Shown here: piece by piece, positions 21,343 through 31,007 of the stretch
How the letters are laid out: every line of letters begins with the position of its first letter
Numbering within the stretch: position 1 is the stretch's first letter
Assembly: GCA_023375675.1 (NCBI GenBank)
Contig: JALQBC010000015.1
Span: 496,001 to 560,000, forward strand
Direction of reading: 5' to 3'
Source of the DNA: Cytospora piceicola
Taxonomy: Eukaryota > Ascomycota > Sordariomycetes > Diaporthales > Cytosporaceae
Length of the DNA stretch: 64,000 nucleotides
Program-made: the position numbers and the translations under genes
The notes under the pieces: generated by a model
Told to the model about the DNA's origin: nothing
Seen by the model: the letters and a program-made list of their open reading frames with translations, nothing else
Databases searched by the model: none

Positions 21343-21855
21343 ATGGCTCCAGCACAGCAACAACAGGTAGCACAAGTGGGCTTCAGCCTGCCTATCCCAT
21401 ATAAGGTCTTCTTCCTCTTGATCGAGCCTATCTTCGCCCTCGTCGGCGCCTATTACGCCCACTTCCTCCAGCGCGACTACCTCCTCCTCACACACGCCGC
21501 CTCCGCTCCAATCTTTACTCCCATGCCAACCGGGACTTCCATCGTCCTCTCCCAGCTCGCGAACCTATACCTCCTCTTCGCCCTGAACGAAGCCATCGTC
21601 CTACGAGCCACCTCCGACCTGCGCGTGTGGAAGTCGATACTCTTTGTACTACTGCTGGCCGACCTGGGACACCTGTGGAGCCTGAAGGACCTTGGATGGG
21701 AGATCTATGTGCCCTGGAACTTTGCCAGGTGGAACGCCATGGACTGGGGGAACATCCCCTTTGTCTACTTTGGCGCCCTCATGAGGCTAGCCTTCCTGGC
21801 TGATGTCGGCATGCCCAAGGTCGCGAGCAAGCTCACCAAGCCTAAGAAGGGCTAA
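21343..21855 (+). CDS. DUF7704-type small integral membrane protein
   Basis: An intronless ORF codes 170 residues beginning MAPAQQQQVAQVGFSLP. Four hydrophobic segments are visible: YKVFFLLIEPIFALVGAYYAH, IVLSQLANLYLLFALNEAIV, SILFVLLLADLGHLW and NIPFVYFGALMRLAFLADV. The pattern of IEP in helix 1, LNE in helix 2, DLGH in helix 3 and WNAMDWGN before helix 4 matches a widespread fungal family usually labelled DUF7704. Some relatives occur next to terpenoid biosynthetic genes, but no biochemical role is established as far as I know. The C-terminus is Lys-rich (ASKLTKPKKG), resembling a dilysine-type cytosolic end. The nearest neighbours here are not biosynthetic genes. Confidence 0.8.
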   Translation: MAPAQQQQVAQVGFSLPIPYKVFFLLIEPIFALVGAYYAHFLQRDYLLLTHAASAPIFTPMPTGTSIVLSQLANLYLLFALNEAIVLRATSDLRVWKSILFVLLLADLGHLWSLKDLGWEIYVPWNFARWNAMDWGNIPFVYFGALMRLAFLADVGMPKVASKLTKPKKG

Positions 21856-22586
21856 AACAGTGCCTGGAGACCTGAAAATATTTTCCATCTCTGCGTTCCG
21901 ACCTCAGAGATAAGCTGCGCAATCTAGCATGGGGGTCGCGCCAACGTCTGGCGTCCGCAGCCCGCTGGCCGCTTCGCCGACGTACAAATAATCACTTTCG
22001 GTGGATCCACGCTAGCGCCCCAGAGGCTGTTCATATCCAAATGGCATTTGTCTGACGTGGGCTTGTTGTCGCGTGTTCCCATTGGATGATGTCCGGGTAA
22101 ATCAGCGCTCAAGGACTTCTGGTTTCCCAATGCAATGGACATTGCAAGGAAGGTCTAGAAGAGGAGGGAGGGGGGGCGTATGGAACGTGGTATATGGTTC
22201 CGTGTCTAAGCCGAGCCAGAGGAGATTGGAGGCTGGGTGCCACGCCACGCCATCACTAGCCCAAGTCGTCTTTGAGCGATGCACCTGTCAAGTCATCCGC
22301 TCCAATGAATCTTACTACCAGCCGGCGCCATAAGCTGAAAGACGATGTAATACAGCGGTGACCATTGTGACCACATGACAACCTTCCAATGGGGCATCGC
22401 CACTGGTTTGAACGGGCGCAGCACAGTCCCAAGGCATACTTACGACTGAGAGCAGCTGGGAGCCAGATATATCTCGAAACGCTGCCTTGACGTTCGTGGT
22501 ACTTCTTTCACCGCCACGATTTTATACCAAAATACTCCATTGTTCCCTTCACAATTTACCACTCAAAACTGAACACACTCCCGACC
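21856..22586. other. Intergenic region, no gene recognised
   Basis: The 731 bases hold the 3' end of the DUF7704 gene and the promoter of the next gene. No repeat or ORF stood out. Confidence 0.4.
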
Positions 22587-22922
22587 ATGGGCTCCAAACC
22601 CTCCTCCCAAGTACCCGATATCGGTCCCACACCAAAGAAATCTCTATACAGGCGCTACGAAGATGCGAAGAGCGGCCGGAACAATACAATATCAGAGGAG
22701 GACATGCAGAAGTATGTCGGCATGACACCAGACGAGCTTTCAAAATGGGCCCAGGACCGCCCAGGTGTGGCGGGGTACCAGAACGCTGGGAGCATCACGG
22801 CTGGGCCGGCGACAGGATTCGGGGGGGTTGCGGCTGGGGGCGGATATGGAGGCTGGGGCCCGGATGCCGATGGGCCATTGAAGTTTCCGCCGCAGAAGCA
22901 GCAGAAGCCGGATGAGAAGTGA
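22587..22922 (+). CDS. Small fungal protein with myristoylation-type N-terminus
   Basis: An intronless ORF codes 111 residues. It starts MGSKPSSQ, which fits the N-myristoyltransferase rule of Gly at 2 and Ser/Thr at 6. The middle, TPKKSLYRRYEDAKSGRNN and ISEEDMQKYVGMTPDELSKWA, is helical and charged and looks like a conserved fungal domain. The rest is Gly-rich (GFGGVAAGGGYGGWGPD) and ends in a Lys/Gln-rich tail, PPQKQQKPDEK. I know no function. A lipid-anchored peripheral membrane protein is the simplest inference. The start context (ACCATGG) is close to ideal for fungi. Length and codon use support a real gene. Confidence 0.7.
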   Translation: MGSKPSSQVPDIGPTPKKSLYRRYEDAKSGRNNTISEEDMQKYVGMTPDELSKWAQDRPGVAGYQNAGSITAGPATGFGGVAAGGGYGGWGPDADGPLKFPPQKQQKPDEK

Positions 22923-23248
22923 AGAGAAGGGGTGATGTCAGGGATGCTTCACATACGGGAACGCTGTTTTTCCTTCCAATACAGCTGCGAGCAAACCTTT
23001 GCATAAACAATGCGCGTGATAGACATAAGGGGAGGGCACTTGAATTCACTCAGTGGACATGATATGGAATGAGTAACTTTTGTTTTGCTTTAAAGCTAAA
23101 AATTATGATAACGAAGCCTCCATGCCGACGAACAAAACGGAGCAGAGCCCGCGATAACTAAAACATATTATGCAAAACGATACACAGTATCAACAACCAC
23201 CCATCGCCCATTTGGGGGCAGACAGTTCAAATAAGCAACAACCCCTCT
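22923..23248. other. Convergent 3' intergenic region
   Basis: The 326 bases between two converging stops hold untranslated sequence only. I see no gene. Confidence 0.5.
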
Positions 23249-25291
23249 TTACGGCTGAGTCGCAGGCACCAGAGGCGTAGCATCCTTCGTGAACAACGGC
23301 GCATAGTGGCTGATATCGTTGCCGTGCCCGCACTTGACGCACTTGTGCACGACCTTGGGCACCTCCTCGCCGGCCACGGCACTCGATCCCCGCCTCGAGC
23401 CAGCCCCGGATGAGCGGCCTACTCCAAGCTGGCTATTAGGGTCATGATCAGCCGTGTCCGAGCCCCTGTGCCTGTGGCCGGGTGTGTGGGTCTGGTTCTG
23501 AGTCCCGAGGGTAGGTTCTCTGTGGTCATTACCGTGACCGTGCTCCCTGGACGCCAGGCCGCCGGCTCCGGCTCCCGCCGCGGTCCCGGCTGCTGCGTAC
23601 TCTGCCTTGGTGCGCAGGTCGCTGTGGTTGTTGCCGGAACGCCCCAGGTTGTTGTCGGAGCGCAAGTTGTTATCCGAGCGGAGGGGGTTGTCGGAGCGAA
23701 GGTTGTTGTCAGAGTGCAAGCCATTGCCGGAGCGCAGGTTGCTGTCCGGGTTCAAGCCGCCGCCAGAGCGCAGGCTGTTGTCGCCAGTCTCCGGGAACGC
23801 GCCGCTGATGCCGGGGTTGTCGTTGTTCCAGGCCCTCTGTGCCGCCAGCTGGGCGGGCGTCAGCCCGTTCGGGTCGTACCCCTCGCCAGAGCCAGAGTAC
23901 AAGCCGCTCTCGCCGCCCCGGGCGGGGCTGTCATCGTTGTGGTGATGCCTGTGGCCCTCCGTGCCGGCGTAGCCAGCAGCGGCGCCGAGCCCGGCGGCTC
24001 CAAGACCCTCCTCTTCCCTCCTGTGGCTGCCGTGGTGGTGGCCGGTGGTGGAGGATGACGTGCCGGCCGCGTACGGGTCGGCATCGCGGGAGGACGAGTT
24101 CAGCTGGTCAAAGCTGCTGGGGACTGCCGAGCCGCCGCCGCCGGTGCGGGCTTCACGCGAAGGGTACGCCTGGTTGTGGCCCTCGTTCCGCTCGCCCAGC
24201 TTGTTGCCGCCGAGGAAACCTGCCCCGGTCGCGCCGGCGAGGCCTGCGGCGCCGACGCCGGGGTTGCTCTCGCCTGCGTTCCTGTTGTGCTCGCCCTTCT
24301 CGCCCCAGTGGGGGTAGTTACCGGCCGCGCTGGTGGCCTGCTGGGCGTCGACCGCGGGGTCGTGGCGGTGCTGGCCCGACGAATGAAGGCCGCCAGTGGT
24401 GCCAGACTGCGTTCCAGCGGCGTTGTTGCCCGCGAAGGCAACGTTGTGCTGATCCGAGCCGCGCCCGGTGGACGAAGACGGGTGCTCGTCCTTGCGGTCC
24501 CTGGACGCGAGGTAGCCTGCGCCAGCGACACCGGCCGCGCCGGCTCCTGCACCGAGGTATTCCTTCTCCCTGCGGCTGTCTCTGTCGCTTGTGTTGGGGT
24601 AGTTGCCGGCAGCACCGGTCGCGTGCCTGGCGTCCCTCTCTGGGTCGCGGCGGCCCGTTGATGATGTACCTGGAACGCCGCCGGTGTGCGTGCCGCTGGT
24701 CTGTGGTATGCGGTCGTCCCTGTCCCCGGTGGCCGCGTAGCCTGCTGCCGCGACGCCAGAGCCTCCGGCGAGAGCACCCTCGTGGCCCCTGAGGTGGTTG
24801 GTGTCCCTACCGTCCGGGTTCGGGTATGTCTGACCTGACGTGGTAGAGTTCTCCCCGGGGTGGTGCCTCACCGTGTGGGCATCGCGGGTTGATGCGTACA
24901 GGGGGTCTTGTTGACGTCCCTCCCTCGAGCCAGTGTGGTGTCCTGTTCCGGCTGCGCCGGCGCCAGCACCAGCAGCCAGGGCACCCGCGCCGATGCCTGC
25001 GGTGTTGCCGTGGCTGCCGTGGCTGCCGTGCTGTGTAGTGTCTCTGGAGCCAGTTCCTCCAATGCCACCCTCGGAGTGGTGACCCTGACCGTCCCGCTCT
25101 AGGTTGCCCCAGTAGGGGTAGTTGCCGGCGGCACTGGTGGCCTTTCTGGCCTCGTCCTCTGGGTCATGGTGAGCATGGCCAGTGTGGTGCTGTGCGCCTC
25201 GGTCCTCGCAAGCAAGGGAATCGTTCTTGTTGGTCGCTGTGTTGTGCTGACCCGTGACGGCCTCCTTGACCTTCTCTCCTACGCCGACCAT
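23249..25291 (-). CDS. Large hydrophilic dehydrin-like (DPR-motif) protein
   Basis: A 2.0-kb intronless ORF codes 680 residues that are almost all polar or small: Gly, His, Asp, Ser, Asn, Ala. Three copies of a motif stand out, at residues 43-60, 216-232 and 311-328. The shared pattern is DPxxxAxxATxAAGNYP, as in DPEDEARKATSAAGNYP. This resembles the repeat of fungal dehydrin-like proteins described as DPR proteins, which protect against desiccation, osmotic and oxidative stress. Gly/Ala runs (GAGALAAGAGAGAAG and similar) follow each motif. Residues 507-560 form a degenerate hexapeptide array, LRSDNN. The C-terminus, VVHKCVKCGHGNDISHYAPLF, is a compact conserved end with a CxxCGHG motif, perhaps metal-binding. 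The start MVGVGEKVKEAVTGQ is an amphipathic helix. Stress-protectant function is inferred from motif and composition; no experiment is implied. Confidence 0.75.
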   Translation of the reverse strand: MVGVGEKVKEAVTGQHNTATNKNDSLACEDRGAQHHTGHAHHDPEDEARKATSAAGNYPYWGNLERDGQGHHSEGGIGGTGSRDTTQHGSHGSHGNTAGIGAGALAAGAGAGAAGTGHHTGSREGRQQDPLYASTRDAHTVRHHPGENSTTSGQTYPNPDGRDTNHLRGHEGALAGGSGVAAAGYAATGDRDDRIPQTSGTHTGGVPGTSSTGRRDPERDARHATGAAGNYPNTSDRDSRREKEYLGAGAGAAGVAGAGYLASRDRKDEHPSSSTGRGSDQHNVAFAGNNAAGTQSGTTGGLHSSGQHRHDPAVDAQQATSAAGNYPHWGEKGEHNRNAGESNPGVGAAGLAGATGAGFLGGNKLGERNEGHNQAYPSREARTGGGGSAVPSSFDQLNSSSRDADPYAAGTSSSTTGHHHGSHRREEEGLGAAGLGAAAGYAGTEGHRHHHNDDSPARGGESGLYSGSGEGYDPNGLTPAQLAAQRAWNNDNPGISGAFPETGDNSLRSGGGLNPDSNLRSGNGLHSDNNLRSDNPLRSDNNLRSDNNLGRSGNNHSDLRTKAEYAAAGTAAGAGAGGLASREHGHGNDHREPTLGTQNQTHTPGHRHRGSDTADHDPNSQLGVGRSSGAGSRRGSSAVAGEEVPKVVHKCVKCGHGNDISHYAPLFTKDATPLVPATQP
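23612..23773 (-). repeat. Coding minisatellite, about 18-bp units
   Basis: Inside the dehydrin-like gene, consecutive units of about 18 bp code for variants of LRSDNN and LRSGNG. At least six units are recognisable with point differences. Unit length is a multiple of three, so copy-number change would keep the frame. Confidence 0.75.
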
Positions 25292-28200
25292 GATGACTGA
25301 CTTGAGTGTAATAGGTTGTGTAAATAATAAGTGGCTGGGAAATGTGTAGTCTGGGTGTGATTAGACTAATGTGGTGTTTGTTATAAGATCGACGAGTTAA
25401 GATATGAGTTGAAGTTAGGTGTTGATAGCAAGCTGGTAAGTGCCGAAGTACTGCTCTTAAATAAGACCGCCCTTCTCGTTCCAAACATCACGTATCAACA
25501 TCATCAAGCTATAAGACACCACAGCCGGCTTGGGACAAGCTCGTGACATCACACACACGCCGTTAGCTTCTTCCTTGGACAGTTGCTGCGCATTCTCGTG
25601 ATGCTTGGCCTCGAATGAGATCATATAAGCCACATCTCGCAGTGCTGTTCCATGTCCAGGCCTCCCGCCAACAATTGTAGAAAGGCATAACGGGGTTAGG
25701 CGTGACTGGCGTGGCATAAGGTACGAGCTTGACTGAGACACTAACTAAACTTGATGGCAACGGCAACTCACGTCGTGCATGACGAATGGCGCAGCCACAA
25801 AGAACATTTTTTGCTGGTTCGCTCTCAGCTGAAGGATCGCCACCAGATCGTACGTAGTGGGCCTACCAGGTGACGGTATAGCGTCATCGATCTAGCACAT
25901 ACTACCCAGCTATACCGTACGTATAGATATTCGCGTGTGAAAGTAAGTATGAGATTGTTGGATTTCCCTGTGGAAAATCCGGTACGGACCGTAGAATCTT
26001 GCGCGGACTAGGTATCCTGGCACGTCTGGGGAAACACCTTGCAATACCGGATCGACGGATGCCGTCATTTATTCAACGACATGAGCAGTTGTGGAGCCGT
26101 GATTATAGAATGAACGTCAAGTAGTCCAGATGTCTTCCAGTTCCCAGTTCCAGTTCGACCATGAACCAGGAGTTCATTGGGCCAAGTAAATACTATATTC
26201 TCTTTTTCGCCGTCTAGACAGACTAATAACCTCGAATTGGTCTAGTATCCATCGATGTTACCGTTTGCGTCCATCGACAAGAAAGTGCATGTGGCAGTGT
26301 ATTGCATACGCGGCACCCCGACTCGTGTTTGGTTTGCTCAACCTTATAAATCCTACAAGCCATCACCATGGAGTTTAATCGTTGAAACCTTGATTGAAAC
26401 CTTGATTGACCGAAACATCCTGACCATAAACGGTGCCTAGACTCTCTGGAGGCCTGCGATTGTGTCGGGATGAGAAGCTTACAACTTAAGGCATTGCTAC
26501 AAAAGTCCCAAGCCTTACAAAGAGCTACACATGCACACTAACTGCAGCGCCTCATAACGTGATTCTTATGTCATGGCTTGTCGACAAAAATTGTTCTCCT
26601 TCTACGATTGTGCATATGGCATAATTCCCTCGACAACGAAATATTGGCAGCTATCGTGGCAACTCTGGTTGAGATCATAGGTCATATTATAGACAACCTT
26701 TATGGAACCCAGGAAACATTGACATCTGATACTTGTTCGAGCAAGATGAGGAATTTGTCAACCGGTCCATGGTCCATGGTCCAGACTTGGTCTCGTACGA
26801 ATGGAAAACCTGTCGGAGCCACCTCGGCGAGATGCACGGAATACGAGACATATGCTTTGCAACAATATCGTGTGTTATTGAACATGCTAGTATTCTGGCA
26901 GGAATCTGCCCCAACGATGACCCTGTAAAAGGTGGGAGTAAGTGGATCATAGACTAGAGAACCTCCCGAGGCCGTGGTCTGGAGCTCTGCGCAATACTGA
27001 GAGTGTGAAGGCGCAATAGACTGAGTGATTATCTATTTTGATATTCGAAACGGTGACGCCGTACATAAAAAATATGGCACACGTCTGTAGAGAATCTAGA
27101 TATATAATTATGCTAGTAGGCCATCGACACCAGAAGTCTGCCCGGGGGATACAGCTCGCCGAAACTTTGAACTGACAGGTCTTATCATTCACCGTAGTTG
27201 AAACCCATCGAATCTGTAATCAGATTCGAAACATAACACGGGTCGTAGTTATGGACGGAAATCTGGTCGATGGTCGTGATGGACAAAGTGGGTCTGATTT
27301 CGGCTTCGAAGCCTCACCAGACGTTTCGATATCACTAACTCGATATCGTCTATAATGCTGGCACAACACCAGTGTTAAGAAACGCAATTCATATGCCTAC
27401 GTATAGAGAAGCTTCAGCGGCGCATATGATAGGAAACCTCGCTCTAGTTGGCCAACTACGATTGTTCATTTCGAACTTTGGCGGCTTTTGCCTCAGATAT
27501 TATCAGCCGGGGATGGGCTATAGTGGCTTGTAACTATGGAAGCTGTGCAAAGACAACGTACCATACTAGCTGTGGGAACTTACTGCTTACTTTTAAAGTA
27601 GTAGCCATGAGGAGTCTTTATGTTATGCAAACAAAACATTGCTGCAGACTGCGTAGTAATCTGTACATACTTCCGGAGTTGACCCTCTTGCGTATCATTG
27701 AGTTTGCCAGCACCGACACCCTCTTGACAATCCCATGAAAGAAGCCGAAGCGCGTAATCAGGCTATGATGACGCTATAACTTTCCTAATTTCAACGACGA
27801 CGCAATGCCCAATGGGTCTGATCTGCACATTGTGTGGATTCAACACTACGGATGGTCAACAACCCCGACCATATGCACACATCTGCCGACGGAAGCACTT
27901 TGACCGCTCGGGACTGAATCAACCTTCAGTTTTTTCCGAGGCATCTATAAGGGGGGGAGGGTGGACCGTCTTCTTCCTCGGTGGACCACACGAAATAGTC
28001 AGATCAACAAGAGATGGATCGATAAAGTAGACGAGTGGATCGATACAGTATTATGTACACATGGATGTGCCGAGAACCGCATCCCATCCCCACTGCATCT
28101 CCTCCTGTATTGTAACCCAAAACCAGTGTACCGTAAAACCCGTTGAAAATATGTTGTATACCAGGTGGGGCGTCCGGATACAACGCGCTTTCGATCTACG

Positions 28201-28826
28201 CCAATAGTCCGTGGAGTTCCGAGGAGGAAGAGATCTGGCAGGAAACTGGGACTCGATTTCGAGACGCAGTACTACCAACCAACAGGTTTCCCAAGGGTTA
28301 CTTTGGGTAGCAAGACATGGTTCAACCACAAGTGGATCATGACCTGTGACCCCTCGAACACGCCAGACATAGACAGTTATTTCCAATGGTTATGTCAATC
28401 CATTATTCGTAGCGCATGGCTATGGATTGACTTGGATGGTGCGGTGACTGAAGCCCCGTTTTCTGTACACGCGCCTTCTCAATGTTGAACACGGCTTTGT
28501 AACTGTCCGAAGTGTTTCCGAGACCTTGTGTGAATTGCTTCGTTATTGGAGTAGGCTTTCTGTTTAGCAAAACGTCAGAATACTGTACAAAAACTGCATG
28601 ATTCTGATTCTGTGCTTAAGAGGTCGCGCAAATCTAACTCTGCTGTGAAAATGCCTGACTGTAATACCTTCGTTGAATATATATATATAACCCACAACAG
28701 GCTACTTAGGTATATATGTATGCATAACACCTCGCCGAAGCCAAAACCAATCAAGTCATATCCAACTCTCTCTTTCCACGATATTCGCCCGGTCCAAGTC
28801 TCAAAAGGTAATAAAGTAAAAACAAG
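25292..28826. other. 3.5-kb gene-poor region
   Basis: The first few hundred bases are the promoter of the dehydrin-like gene. Beyond that, base composition drops toward AT-rich and every open frame is short. An 94-codon frame at 25457-25741 (minus) and a 107-codon frame at 28165-28488 (plus) have no recognisable domain. CpA and TpG are present at normal-looking levels, so this is not a RIP block. It may hold decayed genes. Confidence 0.45.
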
Positions 28827-29951
28827 CTATAGACTATAATTGGACTGAAATTTCGTGAGCATCGACCTACCGGTCGAGTCTGAATTTCGGTCGTCACTGC
28901 TCCGTTCGAAAGCCTTGAGCATTGTATAGACAGTACTCATTGGCAAATAGGAAACAATTTCTGTCCGGTACTTCTCTGGGAACTGTCCCGCGCCTGTATC
29001 GCTCAGCTCTTCATTGCACCGATTCCACCGGAGCACCTCGTTCCAGCTCACTATTTCGCTGCCAATCAAGAAGGTCGGGAAGCTAGCCATAGCAATCTCG
29101 CTCAAGATCCAGTCTCGCTGGAAGTACTGGCGGTTGAGGAACCTGGACATGGCTATCCAGTTGTCACCGTCCCGCAGGTCCGTGGCATCCTCGGGGACCT
29201 GCCACAGATACTGGATCTCTTTGACCCACACGTGGTGCGGCGCGTAATGCTCCGGGTGCAGCTGCTTGTCCTCGGGACTGCCGAAGTTGGCGGGGACAGC
29301 ATTGTCGACGTCCCGGATGATTTGCACCGCCAGATCGCTCGTCTCGTCCTTGGGCCCCAGCCAGCCGACGACCGTCCTGGCGTGCCGATAGGCTGTTGCC
29401 ATCAGGGCGTGCTGATCCTCGTGTTCCCTGGCATCCCTCTCATTGACGCAGAGCGCGTCTATCCAGATGCGCAGCGTCGTGGCTTGGGATTGCCGTCGTG
29501 ACTGGTCACCGTCGGAAGGGAGCCCGAAGCTGCGCAGCAGCTGGCGCAGCCAGTGAGGCTTCTTCCGGATCGGCTCCGGACCCCGGCTCCCCTTCTCTTC
29601 CGCCGTCGTCCCTTTCGACTCAGCCGTGCCGGGCCCAGTCTGGGATGGCCAGAAAACGGCCCTGGCATGTCGCAGTGCCATTCCCAGGTTCGCAGGTACC
29701 GACATTCGCTTGCCGTCTATTTTGATTGGTTCCGTATCGTCTGGGTCTCCGTATAGAGCCGAGACACCGATAAAGTCCAAATCAGGTGTGAGCGGTAGGT
29801 TCACGAGCCGGGCCGAGATAACATCGTGGATACTCTGGGCGGGCCGAACTTCCAATAGACGGATCTCTGGCCGACTGGGATCGATAGAGAGGTTCTTGTA
29901 CGCCAGGTGGCGAGTGGAGCATCCTGCTCTGCCCTCTGCCTGCGTCGACAT
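28827..29951 (-). pseudogene. HET-domain (heterokaryon incompatibility) gene, truncated
   Basis: The ORF from ATG 29951 codes 374 residues (an upstream in-frame ATG at 29999 would add 16). It contains HET-domain blocks in order: HLAYKNLSIDPSRPEIRLLEV, the ALSY-like region ISVSALYGDP (here degraded), LRIWIDALCVNERDAREHEDQ, and TVVGWLGPKDETSDLA. FLNRQYFQRDWILSEIAMAS follows, the usual W-x-R-x-W-x-x-Q-E region in altered form. HET proteins trigger cell death when incompatible hyphae fuse. Typical members continue well past this point with an ATDPRDKVFALLG block and a C-terminal half; here the frame stops soon after YTMLKAFERSSDD. The sequence beyond the stop looks non-coding, and no intron I tried restores the frame. 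It is either a decayed allele or a short variant. Confidence 0.75.
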
Positions 29952-31007
29952 TCTTGTGTTTGTAGTTGGTGCCAGGTGGCTGAAGCTGCAGCCTCCCAAG
30001 AGTCATAGAGCGGTTACTATAGAATAATAAGGTTCAAGTGGAACAGATCCGTATGTGTGTAGGTCCTAGGAAAGAATTTTCACTCAGAATCTTGGGCACG
30101 AGGTTTGAGCAAGACGTTTGATGACCTCCAGGGCCTTCATCCTTCGTCCCCCTCTTTCTTTCATTTTCGTCATCCCCATCTACATAGGTAGGATGGGTTA
30201 TCTCATGGGGCAGCCATGGAGTCCAGGGCTCCAAACCTTGTCCAGGGTTCCAAATCTTGTCCCCTGTCTGGTTTCTCTCGCGTAAGGTTGATGAACCAAT
30301 GGCTCCAGCCTGCAATACGGAGCCTTTGCTCTGCTGCTCACAGTGGGCCCCAGGCACCTGCGAGACCCACAGTAACAAAGTGAGAGGTCATATCAGACCA
30401 CTGATCGCCGGCGGTGCTAACTCCGCTATTGAATCTTGGAGCGCGAGCCGTTGGACCCTGCGTCCCGTTAGGATGGATGAGTGGAAGGATGGAACTATCC
30501 CGACTGGTGGCCAGAGTTCACGCCTAGTACTACCTAGGTAGACTACTGATACCACACTATCCTAGGGTATGTATTCCGGTCTCTCGAGCGATACCCCCGT
30601 GCCCACTTCAACCTCGCATGATAAGGAGCCGTTGCATGCACGCACCTCGGGACGATCTCCTTACTGTAACTAGAGTTGATATGTGACACAAGAACTACCA
30701 ACAGCCCAAATGACCTGCATAGTATCCTGCGAGTGTCCATCGTCGTAATGGATCCTGTATGTCCTCAACGGCGGTAGCGAGAAGGAACTTCGGCGTTATG
30801 GGCTGACCTTCTTGGGACATCTTTGGGGCATAGAAATATTAATATGTTCCAGGGAGACAGGGGATGTATGTTCGGCGAGCTAGCTTGTTGTGCAGATGTG
30901 TCTTATCCTGGTCGGTCCGGAATGAGCATCTGTTTTCGTATCTCCCTGTCTTATACAAAGCTAAAGTCATTCATAATTTGTATTATTCTCGTACTCAATC
31001 TACCAAC
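29952..31007. promoter_or_regulatory. Divergent region between HET gene and the 532-residue gene
   Basis: About 1 kb with no recognised gene. It contains a CTACCTAGGTAG palindrome at about 30532-30543. The last 100 bases before the 31008 start are AT/TC-rich, a plausible core promoter and leader. Confidence 0.4.

Noticed and set aside
25457..25741. 94-codon minus-strand open frame
   Set aside because: No domain, no start context and no supporting splice sites; the surrounding region is gene-poor.
28840..28870. Short introns that might extend the HET gene
   Set aside because: The GTAGGT donor would need introns of 26-44 bases and still runs into a stop codon.
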